A program made the position numbers and the translations under genes. From contig NZ_JAVDPW010000010.1 in assembly GCF_031453975.1 (NCBI RefSeq), positions 302,106-366,105 on the forward strand: a DNA stretch of 64,000 nucleotides, read 5' to 3'. Positions 51,091 through 59,773 of the stretch are shown piece after piece (within the stretch, counting starts at the first letter, position 1; every line of letters starts with the position of its first letter). The notes under the pieces were generated by a model that was not told the DNA's origin, did no database searches, and was given only the letters and a program-made list of their open reading frames with translations. Source of the stretch: Inquilinus ginsengisoli_A (lineage in GTDB: Bacteria; Pseudomonadota; Alphaproteobacteria; DSM-16000; Inquilinaceae).

Positions 51091-52608
51091 ATGCAGGGCC
51101 CGTCGCGCCGCCAGGTCATGCTCGCCACGCTGTTTGCCGCCGCCCCGCTGCCGGGCTGGGCCGCCGCCGCGCCGCTGCGCCTGGCCTTCCTGCACGTCAA
51201 CGACGTCTACGAGATCGGCCCGGTGCGCGGCCAGGGCGGCTTCGGCCAGCTGGCGACGCTGCTGAAGCAGGCCCGCGCCGCGAATCCGCACAGCATCACC
51301 ACCTTCGGCGGCGACACGCTGTCGCCCTCGGTGATGTCGGGCCTGACCAAGGGCTCGCAGATGATCGACCTGTTCAACGCCGTCGGGGTCGACTATGCGG
51401 TCTGGGGCAACCACGAGTTCGACTACGGGCCGGATCTGGCGGCCCAGCGCGTCGGCGAATCGAAGTTCCCCTGGCTCGGCGCCAATGTCCTGGGCAAGGA
51501 CGGCAAGCCGTTCGGCGGCGGCATCGCCACCGCCACCCGCCAGGTCGGCGACTACACCATCGGCTTCCTCGGCATCCTGACGCCGGACACCGCGACGCTG
51601 TCCAGCCCCGGCCCCGACATCAGCTTCCCCGACATCATCGCCACGGCGAAGCAGGCGGTGGAGGCGCTGAAGGCCCAGGGCGCCAACATCCTGGTGGCGC
51701 TGACCCATCTCGGCTTCGCCCAGGACCGGCAGCTGGCGCAGTCGGTCAAGGGGCTGCACCTGGTACTGGGCGGGCACGACCACGACCCGATCATGTTCTA
51801 CGAGAACAACGTCCTGGTCTTCAAAGCCGGCTACGACTCGCACTATCTCGGCGTGGTCGAGCTGGAGATCTCGACCCGCGACACCAAGGACGGCCCGATC
51901 ATCGCGGTGCTGCCGAGCTGGGAGGTGCGGCCGACCGCGGGGGTCGAGCCGGATGCCGAGATTCAGGCCAAGGTCGACAGCTACAACAAGGCGCTGGATG
52001 ATGCTTTGGGCGTGGTCATCGGCAAGACCGCGGTCGAGCTGGACAGCCAGCGCGGCAGCGTCCGCACCCGGGAGACGACGATGGGCGACCTGATCGCCGA
52101 CGGGGTGCGCTGGGGCACGCCGGGCGCCCAGATCGCCATCATCAACGGCGGCGGCGTCCGCGGCGACCGGCTGATCGCCGCCGGCACCGAGCTGACGCGC
52201 AAGGACATCCTGGCCGAGCTGCCCTTCGGCAATGTCGCGGTGCTGCTCGAGCTGAAAGGCGCCGACATCCGCGCGGCACTGGAGAGCGGCGTGTCCCAGG
52301 TCGAGGCCGTCGCCGGGCGCTTCCCCCAGGTCTCGGGCCTGGCCTTCACCTGGGATCCGGCCAAGCCGCCCGGCAGCCGCATCGTCTCGGTCACGGTCGA
52401 CGGCAAACCGCTGGACGATGCCGCGACCTACCGCGTCGCCACCAACGACTACATGGCCGGCGGCGGCGACGGCTATGCCGCGATGACCAGGGGCAAGATG
52501 CTGGTCGACGCCTCGGCCGGCCGGCTGATGGCGACGGTGGTGATGGACTACGTCACCTCGGTCGGCACCGTGGCGCCGAAGGTCGACGGCCGGATCACGC
52601 GGGTCTAG
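51091..52608 (+). CDS. Periplasmic 5'-nucleotidase / 2',3'-cyclic phosphodiesterase family
   Basis: A 505-residue UshA-like protein. The signal sequence MQGPSRRQVMLATLFAAAPL has an RR and ends AAAAP, possibly Tat-exported. The metallophosphatase domain has D-x-H as FLHVNDVYEIG (Asn-Asp in place of D-x-H), GGDTLSPSVMSG, WGNHEFDYGPD and LVLGGHDHDPI; the C-terminal domain has TTMGDLIADGVRWGT and a late NDYMAGGGDGYAAMT. It hydrolyses nucleotides or nucleotide sugars in the periplasm. GGAGGGAG precedes the ATG. The odd first metal motif (N-D instead of D-x-H) should be noted. Confidence 0.9.
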   Translation: MQGPSRRQVMLATLFAAAPLPGWAAAAPLRLAFLHVNDVYEIGPVRGQGGFGQLATLLKQARAANPHSITTFGGDTLSPSVMSGLTKGSQMIDLFNAVGVDYAVWGNHEFDYGPDLAAQRVGESKFPWLGANVLGKDGKPFGGGIATATRQVGDYTIGFLGILTPDTATLSSPGPDISFPDIIATAKQAVEALKAQGANILVALTHLGFAQDRQLAQSVKGLHLVLGGHDHDPIMFYENNVLVFKAGYDSHYLGVVELEISTRDTKDGPIIAVLPSWEVRPTAGVEPDAEIQAKVDSYNKALDDALGVVIGKTAVELDSQRGSVRTRETTMGDLIADGVRWGTPGAQIAIINGGGVRGDRLIAAGTELTRKDILAELPFGNVAVLLELKGADIRAALESGVSQVEAVAGRFPQVSGLAFTWDPAKPPGSRIVSVTVDGKPLDDAATYRVATNDYMAGGGDGYAAMTRGKMLVDASAGRLMATVVMDYVTSVGTVAPKVDGRITRV

Positions 52609-52610
52609 CG

Positions 52611-53588
52611 ATGACGATGGATGCCGACGCCGAGGCCCCTCCGGTCCTCGGCCTGACGCTCGGCGGCGGTATCGCCCGCGGCTGGGCCCATATCGGCGTG
52701 CTGCGCGCGCTGGACGCCGCCGGCATCCGGCCGCAGGTGGTTTGCGGCACCTCGGTCGGCGCCCTGGCCGGCGCCGCCCATCTCTCCGGCCGGCTGGACG
52801 TGCTGGAGGCCTGGGCCCTCGGGCTGAACCGGCAGCGGATGATCGCCTATCTCGATTTCGGCTTGGGCCAGCCCAGCCTGATCAGCGGGCGCAAGCTGGG
52901 CCGGCTGCTGGACCAGAGCTTCGGCGACCTCAGGATCGAGGATCTCGGCGTGCCGTTCGGCGCCCTCTGCGTCGACCTGTTCACCGGCCACGAGGTCTGC
53001 CTGACCAAAGGCCGGGTGTCCGAGGTGATCCAGGCGTCCTACGCCCTGCCGGGAGTGTTCCCGCCGCGGCGGGTCGGGCGGCACATGCTGGTCGACGGCG
53101 CCCTGGTCAATCCGGTGCCGGTCTCGGTCTGCCGCGCGCTCGGCGCCGAGGTGGTGATCGCGGTCAACCTGAACGGCGACATCATGGGCAAGACCCGCGT
53201 GCCCGGCGGCGGCTATGCCCATATCGCCGGATTCGACGTCCTGGAGCTGATGCCGGGCGGCGGCCTGCTGAGCGGCATCAACGGCATCGCCCGCAAGCTG
53301 TTCCGCCGCGACCCGAACGCGCCCAGCCTGTTCGGGGTGATGATGGCGTCGCTCAACATCGTGCTCGACCGCACCGGGCGCAGCCGCCTCGCCGCCGAAC
53401 CGCCTGATGTGCTGATCGCACCGAAGCTGGGCCATATCGGCAGCGCCGAATTCGATCGGGCGGCGGAGATGATCGACCTCGGCTACGAGGCGGCGGAGGC
53501 GGCGATCCCCGACATCCGCGAGGCGCTGCGCGTCACCTCCTACGGCCTGGAACCCGGGGCGCCGCCGCCGGAGGCCGCACCGAAGTAG
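52611..53588 (+). CDS. Patatin-like phospholipase (RssA-like)
   Basis: A 325-residue cytosolic serine acylhydrolase. The oxyanion loop is LTLGGGIARGWAHIGVLRAL, the nucleophile is in VVCGTSVGALAGAAH (G-T-S-V-G), and the dyad Asp is in LVDGALVNPVPV. Typical RssA/NTE-like spacing. It starts two bases after the 5'-nucleotidase stop, so the two form an operon. Its 3' end overlaps the opposite-strand AraC gene by 49 bases. Confidence 0.92.
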   Translation: MTMDADAEAPPVLGLTLGGGIARGWAHIGVLRALDAAGIRPQVVCGTSVGALAGAAHLSGRLDVLEAWALGLNRQRMIAYLDFGLGQPSLISGRKLGRLLDQSFGDLRIEDLGVPFGALCVDLFTGHEVCLTKGRVSEVIQASYALPGVFPPRRVGRHMLVDGALVNPVPVSVCRALGAEVVIAVNLNGDIMGKTRVPGGGYAHIAGFDVLELMPGGGLLSGINGIARKLFRRDPNAPSLFGVMMASLNIVLDRTGRSRLAAEPPDVLIAPKLGHIGSAEFDRAAEMIDLGYEAAEAAIPDIREALRVTSYGLEPGAPPPEAAPK

Positions 53589-54343
53589 CGGCTGGGCGGG
53601 ACGCCCAGCAGGCGCTTGAACATGGTGGTGAAGGCGGCTGCACTGTCATATCCGAGGTCGAGGGCGACCACCGTCACCGGCTCGCCCGCGGCCAGCCGCG
53701 GCAGGGCGTGGAACAGGCAGGCCTGCTGCCGCCAGGCGGACAGGCTGAGGCCGGTCTCCTGCCGGAACAGGCGGGTGAAGGCCCGGCGGCTCATCGCCAG
53801 GGCATCGCACCAATCGTCGATCGTGTCGTGCGGCGTCGGCCCGTCCAGGAAGTGGCGGCAGCGGGCGGCCAGCGCCGCATGGCCCGGCAGCGGCAGGTTC
53901 AGCGGCAGCACCGGCATCCGCCCGATTTCCTCCAGGATCAGCGCCATGATCAGCCCTGCCCGGCTGTCCCGATCATATTCCAGCGGCAGGTCGACGGCCT
54001 CGATCAGCAGGCTGCGCATCAGGGCGGAGACGCCGACCACCTGGCATTCCGCCGGCAGGCCGGGAACCGCATCGGGCTCGACATAGACGCTGCGGACCTT
54101 GACCGCGCCGATCGACTGCACTTCATGGGTGATGCCGCCGGGAAGCCAGACGCCGCGCTCCGGCGGCACCACCCAGCGCCCCTGCTCGGTCCGGACCAGC
54201 AGCACGCCGTCGCTGCCGTACAGCAGCTGCGATCGCCGGTGCCGGTGCGGCAGGATCGTGAAATTCACCGGATAGTCGTTGCCGAGGGCGACGATCGGGC
54301 GAGGCGTGTCCTCGTAATCGAAAATGGCGGCGTTTCGGACCAT
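53540..54343 (-). CDS. AraC-family transcription regulator
   Basis: A 267-residue DNA-binding protein. The N-terminal cupin-like ligand domain contains FTILPHRHRRSQLLYGSDG and WVVPPERGVWLPGGITHEV; the C-terminal double helix-turn-helix has IDDWCDALAMSRRAFTRLFR and VVALDLGYDSAAAFTTMFKR, ending GVPPSRYF. It is divergent from the Fsr-like MFS gene, 137 bases away, and is the obvious candidate to regulate it. Its last 49 bases overlap patatin codons. Confidence 0.92.
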   Translation of the reverse strand: MVRNAAIFDYEDTPRPIVALGNDYPVNFTILPHRHRRSQLLYGSDGVLLVRTEQGRWVVPPERGVWLPGGITHEVQSIGAVKVRSVYVEPDAVPGLPAECQVVGVSALMRSLLIEAVDLPLEYDRDSRAGLIMALILEEIGRMPVLPLNLPLPGHAALAARCRHFLDGPTPHDTIDDWCDALAMSRRAFTRLFRQETGLSLSAWRQQACLFHALPRLAAGEPVTVVALDLGYDSAAAFTTMFKRLLGVPPSRYFGAASGGGAPGSRP

Positions 54344-54480
54344 GGCCCACTCTCAAAACTAATAGACCAAAGCACGAAAGCAGGTCGGGCGGAAAGGCGT
54401 ATTGTGGGCCGAACCGACGGCATCCCCGCCGCCGGGTGCCTCAATGATGCACCGCTCAGCGGGCATCGGGAACATTGGGA

Positions 54481-55743
54481 ATGACGAGCGGAACAGCGAT
54501 AGCGGGCAGCGCGCCCGATCTGACCCAGACGACAGGCCGGCCCGACGCCGAGAAGACGGTTTTCGTCATCCTGGCCGCGATCAGCTTCAGCCATCTGCTG
54601 AACGACATGATGCAGTCGCTGCTCCCGGCGCTGTATCCGATGCTCGCGACCAACTACGGCCTCGATTTCGGCCAGGTCGGGCTGATCACCTTCGTGTTCC
54701 AGCTCACCGCCTCGATCCTGCAGCCGGCGATCGGCCTCTACACCGACCGCAAGCCGCAGCCCTTCTCGCTGCCGATCGGCATGGCCTTCACCCTGGTCGG
54801 GCTGATCGTCCTGTCGGTCGCCACCAGCTTCCCGATGCTGCTGCTGGGCGCCGCCTTCGTCGGCATGGGATCGGCGGTGTTCCATCCGGAATCCTCCCGC
54901 ATAGCCCGGATGGCCTCGGGCGGCCGGCACGGGCTGGCGCAGTCGCTGTTCCAGGTCGGCGGCAACATCGGCTCCGCCATCGGCCCGCTGCTGGCCGCCT
55001 TCATCGTGCTGCCGCGCGGCCAGTCCAGCATCGGCTGGTTCTCCGCCGCCGCCCTGCTGGCCATCCTGGTGCTGTCGAGCGTCGGCGCCTGGTACCGGCG
55101 GCAGCGCCGGACCATCCGGGCCAAGCCGCGCCAAGCCGCCAGCCAGATCGTGCTGCCGCGCCGCACGGTCGGCATCGCCCTGGGCGTCCTCGGCATGCTG
55201 GTGTTCTCGAAGTACATCTACCTGGCCAGCCTCACGAGCTACTACACCTTCTACCTGATCGAGACCTTCCACGTGTCGGTGCAGCAGGCGCAGATCCACC
55301 TGTTCATCTTCCTCGGCGCGGTGGCGGTGGGGACGGTGGCGGGCGGCCCGATCGGCGACCGCTTCGGCCGCAAATACGTGATCTGGGGGTCGATCCTGGG
55401 GGTGCTGCCCTTCACCCTGGCCCTGCCCTATGTCGGGCTGACCGGGACGGTGATCCTCAGCATCATCATCGGCCTGATCCTGGCCTCGGCCTTCTCCGCC
55501 ATCGTCGTCTATGCGCAGGAGCTGGTGCCGGGCAAGACCGGCACCATCGCCGGGCTGTTCTTCGGCTTCGCCTTCGGCATGGGCGGCATCGGCGCCGCGG
55601 TGTTGGGCGAGGTCGCGGACCTCACCAGCATCGGCTTCGTCTACCGCCTCTGCGCCTTCCTGCCGCTGATCGGCATCCTGACCGTCTTCCTGCCCGATCT
55701 GGAGCGGCCGCGGCGGGCGATCGCGGCGGTGCCGGCGGAATAG
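54481..55743 (+). CDS. MFS transporter, fosmidomycin-resistance (Fsr) type
   Basis: Inner-membrane exporter of 420 residues with 12 helices. Markers: FVILAAISFSHLLNDMMQSL, ITFVFQLTASILQPAIGLYT, GMGSAVFHPESSRIARMASG and GRHGLAQSLFQVGGNIGSAI, all characteristic of the Fsr group that exports fosmidomycin or trimethoprim and related drugs. Upstream divergent AraC regulator suggests inducible efflux. Start ATG 54481 (an ATT two codons earlier is not credible). Confidence 0.9.
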   Translation: MTSGTAIAGSAPDLTQTTGRPDAEKTVFVILAAISFSHLLNDMMQSLLPALYPMLATNYGLDFGQVGLITFVFQLTASILQPAIGLYTDRKPQPFSLPIGMAFTLVGLIVLSVATSFPMLLLGAAFVGMGSAVFHPESSRIARMASGGRHGLAQSLFQVGGNIGSAIGPLLAAFIVLPRGQSSIGWFSAAALLAILVLSSVGAWYRRQRRTIRAKPRQAASQIVLPRRTVGIALGVLGMLVFSKYIYLASLTSYYTFYLIETFHVSVQQAQIHLFIFLGAVAVGTVAGGPIGDRFGRKYVIWGSILGVLPFTLALPYVGLTGTVILSIIIGLILASAFSAIVVYAQELVPGKTGTIAGLFFGFAFGMGGIGAAVLGEVADLTSIGFVYRLCAFLPLIGILTVFLPDLERPRRAIAAVPAE

Positions 55744-55821
55744 CCGCGCCGTTGGACCGGCGGCCGCATCGGTCTATCCTGCCTGCTTCGGCATGCAGTC
55801 GACCGGCGCGGGAGGTCGCGG

Positions 55822-56151
55822 ATGGACACGATGCAGCGGATCCGGTCCGGCGCGGCTGTTCTGCCGGTCCTCCTTGCCTTCGGCCACGGTCCGGCCGCGG
55901 CGCATGACATCTGGATCAACCGCGGCGGCTATGTCGAATACGGCACCACCAACCATTGCTGCGGCGAGCGCGACTGCACCCCCTGGCCGCGCTCGGACAT
56001 CGAGGAGAGCCACGACGGATTCACCATCCGGTCGACCGGCGAATTCGTGCCGCGCTTCAAGACCCTGAGCAGCGAGGACGGCGACTACTGGATCTGCCGC
56101 AAATCCACCCACGCCGTCCGTTGCTTCTTCACGCCCTCGCCCGGATCCTAG
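55822..56151 (+). CDS. Small secreted Cys-rich protein of unknown function
   Basis: A 109-residue protein with signal peptide MDTMQRIRSGAAVLPVLLAF cut near AAA-HD. The mature 80 residues have six Cys (NHCCGERDCTPW, then WICRKSTHAVRCFF), which could form three disulfides in the periplasm, and two His-Asp/Trp-rich segments. I know of no domain. The spacing pattern C-C-x4-C ... C-x9-C looks conserved-protein-like rather than random. Stands alone. Confidence 0.7.
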   Translation: MDTMQRIRSGAAVLPVLLAFGHGPAAAHDIWINRGGYVEYGTTNHCCGERDCTPWPRSDIEESHDGFTIRSTGEFVPRFKTLSSEDGDYWICRKSTHAVRCFFTPSPGS

Positions 56152-56293
56152 TCGGCCCCTCCGCGCATCGATCGGACGCAGCGGCGCGAACCTGTCATGA
56201 TCGGGCCCAACCGCCGAATCTCCGGCGCCGCGGGGACCGCGGGCGCCGGATGGATCCGCCGCCCTAACCCCTGCCCAGGAACAGGAGTCGGCC

Positions 56294-56596
56294 ATGGCGA
56301 TCAACGGCGACAAGGAGCGGCGCCAGGAAGCGAGCCGGATCCTCCGCGGCTACCTCAACCGCTGGGAGACCGGCACCACCCCCAGCGAGCTGGAGCGCGG
56401 CACCCTGTATCGGGCGATGAAGAGCACCCGCAACCGCGCGCCGTTCCAGGTCATCTGGTCCTGGCTGGCCCTGCTCGACCCGGCGAACACGCCCGACCTC
56501 GACCGGCAGCGGCCCGACGCGGACGGCGCCCGCTATCCGCTGGCGGATTACCGGCGCTTCGTGTCCGAAAGCGGGACCTTCCGCCTGAACGGCTAG
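56294..56596 (+). CDS. Small hypothetical protein
   Basis: A 100-residue soluble protein, MAINGDKERRQEASRILRGY at the start, WSWLALLDPANTPDLDRQR in the middle and PLADYRRFVSESGTFRLNG at the end. It has no recognised motif, signal peptide or helix for the membrane. Normal codon use and the GGAACAGGAG ribosome site 8 bases upstream support a real gene. Confidence 0.6.
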   Translation: MAINGDKERRQEASRILRGYLNRWETGTTPSELERGTLYRAMKSTRNRAPFQVIWSWLALLDPANTPDLDRQRPDADGARYPLADYRRFVSESGTFRLNG

Positions 56597-56690
56597 GGCC
56601 CCGACGCCCCTGGCGCTTTACGCAGCAGTAAGGTGAGCGGCCGCTGCGCCGCCGCTATACCCGTATCGGAAACCCGATCGGGAGCGGTAC

Positions 56691-57152
56691 ATGCGCGGAT
56701 CCGTCCAGGACCCCGGAGGACGGGCCCGTCGGGCCATCGCCGACATGCGCGACATCCTGGTCCGGATCCTGAGCGGCGCGATGGCCCCGAGCTGGTGGCA
56801 GCAGCGCCAGCTGCGCCGGTGGCGGGACGTCATCATCCATCTCGGCCGTCCCGACGACCCGGCCTGGGGCCGCATCGCGCAGGTCACGGTGATCGCCTTC
56901 TGGCTGGATGCGGCCGAGGCCGTCGACGAACGGGCCGCTGAAGGGCCGCTGGCCCCGGCCGACCTCGCCGCGATGATCCGCGACCTCGATCGGGCCGCGC
57001 TGCTGCACCAGCCCTCGTCCCAGGTCCCGGATCGCCCGCTCCTCCCCCTGCCCGGCGTCCGACGTCGCGAGCCGGTCCAGCGCACCGCGTCGCATGGCCG
57101 CGATCACCACACCACGGCGCGTCTTCGCGGCGTCGACGTCCAGGACCGCTGA
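56691..57152 (+). CDS. Hypothetical protein
   Basis: A 153-residue protein not recognised by me. The first 90 residues look globular (AIADMRDILVRILSGAMAPS, WWQQRQLRRWRDVIIHLG, then QVTVIAFWLDAAEAVDERAA), with a Trp pair; the last 45 are Arg/His-rich and low in order. GGGAGCGG lies upstream of the ATG. Shadow-frame use cannot be fully excluded. Confidence 0.5.
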   Translation: MRGSVQDPGGRARRAIADMRDILVRILSGAMAPSWWQQRQLRRWRDVIIHLGRPDDPAWGRIAQVTVIAFWLDAAEAVDERAAEGPLAPADLAAMIRDLDRAALLHQPSSQVPDRPLLPLPGVRRREPVQRTASHGRDHHTTARLRGVDVQDR

Positions 57153-57223
57153 CGGCGCAGCCGCTTGGCGTCATGATGGCGGCCGGCCCGGGGATCCGGG
57201 ATGCACCGAGCTGGGGTGATGCC

Positions 57224-57409
57224 GTGCGGCTGTGTTCGCTTCTTCTGATCTGCGCCGCGCTGGCCGCCTGTGGCAGCGAGCCGCCCAAGCCGCCCCCGCC
57301 CAAGCAGCCCAGCGTGCTGGACAAGGCGGTCGCCCCCGCCGCCGGCCTGCTCGGCGTCAAGGTCGGGCCACAAGGCGGCCTGATGCTGCCGACCAAGCCG
57401 AAGCCTTGA
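57224..57409 (+). CDS. Small lipoprotein
   Basis: A 61-residue lipoprotein: GTG start with GGGGTGA six bases upstream, then VRLCSLLLICAALAAC with lipobox LAAC (Cys16), and a short Pro/Lys-rich mature part (SEPPKPPPPKQPS). It resembles small entericidin-like or alpha-specific lipoproteins in size, with no known function. An ATG at 57173 in frame would destroy the signal peptide. Confidence 0.65.
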   Translation: MRLCSLLLICAALAACGSEPPKPPPPKQPSVLDKAVAPAAGLLGVKVGPQGGLMLPTKPKP

Positions 57410-57472
57410 TCGCGCGCGCGTCGCAACCGACCCAGAGGCCCGTCGGTTGCGCCATTCTCTTGGGAAGGGGAA

Positions 57473-57548
57473 TGGTGCCCAGGGACGGAGTCGAACCGCC
57501 GACACGGGGATTTTCAATCCCCTGCTCTACCAACTGAGCTACCTGGGC
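57473..57548 (-). tRNA. tRNA-Phe (GAA)
   Basis: On the minus strand: acceptor GCCCAGG (57542-57548), D arm TAGCTCAGTTGGTAGAGC, anticodon stem GGGGA/TCCCC with loop TTGAAAA and anticodon GAA, T arm with GGTTCGACTCC, and encoded CCA at 57473-57475. It is 76 bases long, like E. coli tRNA-Phe. Confidence 0.98.
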
Positions 57549-57603
57549 GCCGTTGTCTCCGCGGTGCGGAGGCCGTGCTTATAGGAAACCGAAGGCCGCC
57601 TGT

Positions 57604-57798
57604 CTAGCGGTCATCTTCATCTCGCTGCAATGTTTCGTCTTCGTCGGTCTCGGGCTTCACCGGAACGGCGTAAGCCTCTGAAAACCAACGGCCGAGATCG
57701 ATGTCGGCGCAGCGGCGCGAGCAGAAGGGGCGGAACTTCTGCTCCGTCGGCTTGCGGCAGATGGGGCAATGCCCCCTGGTTTCGGTGATCGTGGTCAT
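57604..57798 (-). CDS. yacG: DNA gyrase inhibitor YacG, zinc-binding
   Basis: A 64-residue zinc protein with Cys11, Cys14 (CPICRKP), Cys26 and Cys30 (FCSRRCADIDLGRWFSEAY), the exact YacG pattern. YacG binds GyrB and blocks its DNA binding. The tail is acidic (DEDETLQRDEDDR). ATG 57798 matches the family start. Encoded 32 bases after the RNase E/G-like gene and next to tRNA-Phe, as in many alphaproteobacteria. Confidence 0.93.
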   Translation of the reverse strand: MTTITETRGHCPICRKPTEQKFRPFCSRRCADIDLGRWFSEAYAVPVKPETDEDETLQRDEDDR

Positions 57799-57830
57799 GG
57801 CTCTCAGAATCGGATCGGGGCGGCTTAGCT

Positions 57831-58928
57831 TCAAGTCTCAATGATCGCGGCCAGCGCCTGGCCGCGCCGCTCGCGCGCCAGCTCGGCCAGGCCCAGCGGC
57901 GACAGCGCCTCGCCGAGCTGGACCTTCAGCGGGTCGTCGGCCAGCGCGGCGCGGAAGGCGTTGAGAATCGCGGCCTTGTCGCCGCCGCGGCGCATCGAGA
58001 TGAAATCCACCACCACGGTGCCGCCGATGTTGCGCAGCCGCAGCTGGCGGGCGATCTCCGCCGCCGCCTCGCGGTTGGTGCGGAGATGGTCGGGCGACCG
58101 GCCGCCATCGACGTCGATCGCGGTCAGCGCCCGCGTGGCCTCGATGGTGATGCTGCCGCCGGAGGGCAGTGCCACGGTCGGGGCCAGCAGCGCGTCCAGG
58201 GCGTCGCCCAGCGGCGTCGGGCCGCCGGCGATGCGGGAGGCCAGCTCGGGCACCGCGGCCGCTGCCCAGCGCTGCAGCGGCGGCAGCAGGGCGGCGCCGT
58301 CGACCACGACGCGGGCGACGTCGGGATGGTCCAGGATCAGCCGCCTGGCGGCGCCGGGCGCCGGCTCCAGCAGCGCCGGGGCGCGGGTGGTCTCGGCCCG
58401 GTCGGCCACCGCCTCCCAGCGCCGGCCCAGCCGCTGGGCCTCGGCCAGCACCTGGTCGGGTGGGACGGCGGCAGCGGCGGCGCGGACGATCCAGCCGCCG
58501 GCCAGGCGCTGTTGCCAGTCGCGCTTCGCCGCGGGGCCGAGCCGGTGCGACACCGCGACATTGGCCGAGAACGGCAGGTGGATCACGGTGGCGCCGGGCA
58601 GCGCGATGTCGCGGGTGGCCTCGGCCCCCTTTTCGCCCCCCCCTTTATCGCCTCGGGGATCGGCGATGATCTGGACGATCACCGGCGCGCCGGCGCGCAA
58701 GGCATCGGCCTCGGGCCCGCGCAACGGCAGGAAGGCGCTGCGGCCGGTGCCGATGTCGAGGAAGGCGGCGGCGGAGACGCGGTCGACCCGCTCGACCCGG
58801 GCCAGGAACACGGCGCCGGACAGGCCGGGCCGCGCCGGGCGCTCGGCCGCGAGGTCGGTCAGGCGGCCGTCGACCACCAGGCCGGCCAGCAGGATGCCGT
58901 CCGACTCGGTGATCTCGATGGTTCTCAC
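57831..58928 (-). CDS. Ribonuclease E/G family protein, short form
   Basis: A 365-residue RNase E/G-type endonuclease. An S1 domain spans about 35-110 (GAVFLARVERVDRVSAAAFL). The catalytic DNase I-like part has ITIEATRALTAIDVDGGRSP with the magnesium-binding D-x-D and VVDFISMRRGGDKAAI with the second Asp, near the C-terminus. It ends with QALAAIIET and lacks the zinc-link CPxC motif and small domain, so it is about 100 residues shorter than RNase G. GTG start overlaps the maf stop by four bases. Confidence 0.88.
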   Translation of the reverse strand: MRTIEITESDGILLAGLVVDGRLTDLAAERPARPGLSGAVFLARVERVDRVSAAAFLDIGTGRSAFLPLRGPEADALRAGAPVIVQIIADPRGDKGGGEKGAEATRDIALPGATVIHLPFSANVAVSHRLGPAAKRDWQQRLAGGWIVRAAAAAVPPDQVLAEAQRLGRRWEAVADRAETTRAPALLEPAPGAARRLILDHPDVARVVVDGAALLPPLQRWAAAAVPELASRIAGGPTPLGDALDALLAPTVALPSGGSITIEATRALTAIDVDGGRSPDHLRTNREAAAEIARQLRLRNIGGTVVVDFISMRRGGDKAAILNAFRAALADDPLKVQLGEALSPLGLAELARERRGQALAAIIET

Positions 58929-59524
58929 CAGCGGTAGCCCGCCCCTCGCAGCAGCTGCGAGGTGTCGAACAGCGGCAGGCCGACGATGTTGGAGTAGGAG
59001 CCCTCGATGGCGCGGATCAGCATCGCCGCCCGCCCCTGGATGGCATAGCCGCCGGCCTTGCCGCGGCCTTCGCCCGAGGCGACGTAGTCGTCGATCTCGG
59101 CCCGGCTGAGCTGCTTGAAGATGACGCTGCTCTGCGCCAGCCGCAGCCGCATGGTGCCGTCCGGCGCGATCAGGCAGACCCCGCCATGGACGCGGTGCCG
59201 CCGGCCGGACAGGAGCTCGAGGCAGAGCCGCAGCTCCTCATCGGTCTCCGCCTTGGGCAGGATGCGCCGGCCGCAGCCGACCACGGTGTCGGCCGCCAGC
59301 ACGAAGGCGCCGGGCACCTGCGCCCGAATCGCTTCGGCCTTGGCCTGGGCGAGGCGCCGGGCATGGGGGCCCGGCAGCTCGCGCTTCAGCGGCGTTTCAT
59401 CGAGATCGGCGGGCCGGACCTGGTCCGGGACGATGCCGATCTGGCGCAACAAATCGAGACGCCTCGGCGAAGCCGAGGCGAGAACAAGCACGTCGGTCGT
59501 GCCCGTCCGGTCTGGAGCGGGCAC
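58925..59524 (-). CDS. maf: Maf-family nucleoside triphosphate pyrophosphatase
   Basis: A 199-residue house-cleaning enzyme that hydrolyses modified or canonical dTTP/UTP. It shows LVLASASPRRLDLLRQIGI, ADLDETPLKREL, VLAADTVVGCGRRILPK, FKQLSRAEIDDYVASGEGRGKAGG and IVGLPLFDTSQLL. GTG start five bases after the infA stop suggests cotranscription. Confidence 0.94.
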   Translation of the reverse strand: MPAPDRTGTTDVLVLASASPRRLDLLRQIGIVPDQVRPADLDETPLKRELPGPHARRLAQAKAEAIRAQVPGAFVLAADTVVGCGRRILPKAETDEELRLCLELLSGRRHRVHGGVCLIAPDGTMRLRLAQSSVIFKQLSRAEIDDYVASGEGRGKAGGYAIQGRAAMLIRAIEGSYSNIVGLPLFDTSQLLRGAGYRW

Positions 59525-59529
59525 GGGTG

Positions 59530-59748
59530 TTACTTGAATCGGAAGGTGATGCGACCCTTGGACAGGTCGTAGGGGGTCATTTCGACATTGACCCGATCAC
59601 CCGCGAGCACCCGGATGCGGTTCTTGCGCATCTTGCCGGATGTGTGCGCGAGAACTTCGTGATCGTTGTCGAGCTTCACCCGAAACATCGCGTTGGGGAG
59701 CAGCTCGGTCACGGTGCCCGAGAACTCGATCAAATCTTCCTTGGCCAT
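59530..59748 (-). CDS. infA: Translation initiation factor IF-1
   Basis: A 72-residue OB-fold protein, MAKEDLIEFSGTVTELLPNA, HEVLAHTSGKMRKNRIRVLA and TPYDLSKGRITFRFK, occupying the ribosomal A site at initiation. Full family length. The frame extends upstream but the MAKED start is canonical. It precedes maf, as in alphaproteobacteria, and is separated from vapC by 131 bases that hold a hairpin. Confidence 0.98.
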   Translation of the reverse strand: MAKEDLIEFSGTVTELLPNAMFRVKLDNDHEVLAHTSGKMRKNRIRVLAGDRVNVEMTPYDLSKGRITFRFK

Positions 59749-59773
59749 CCATACTCGCCATGTTGAGAAACCG

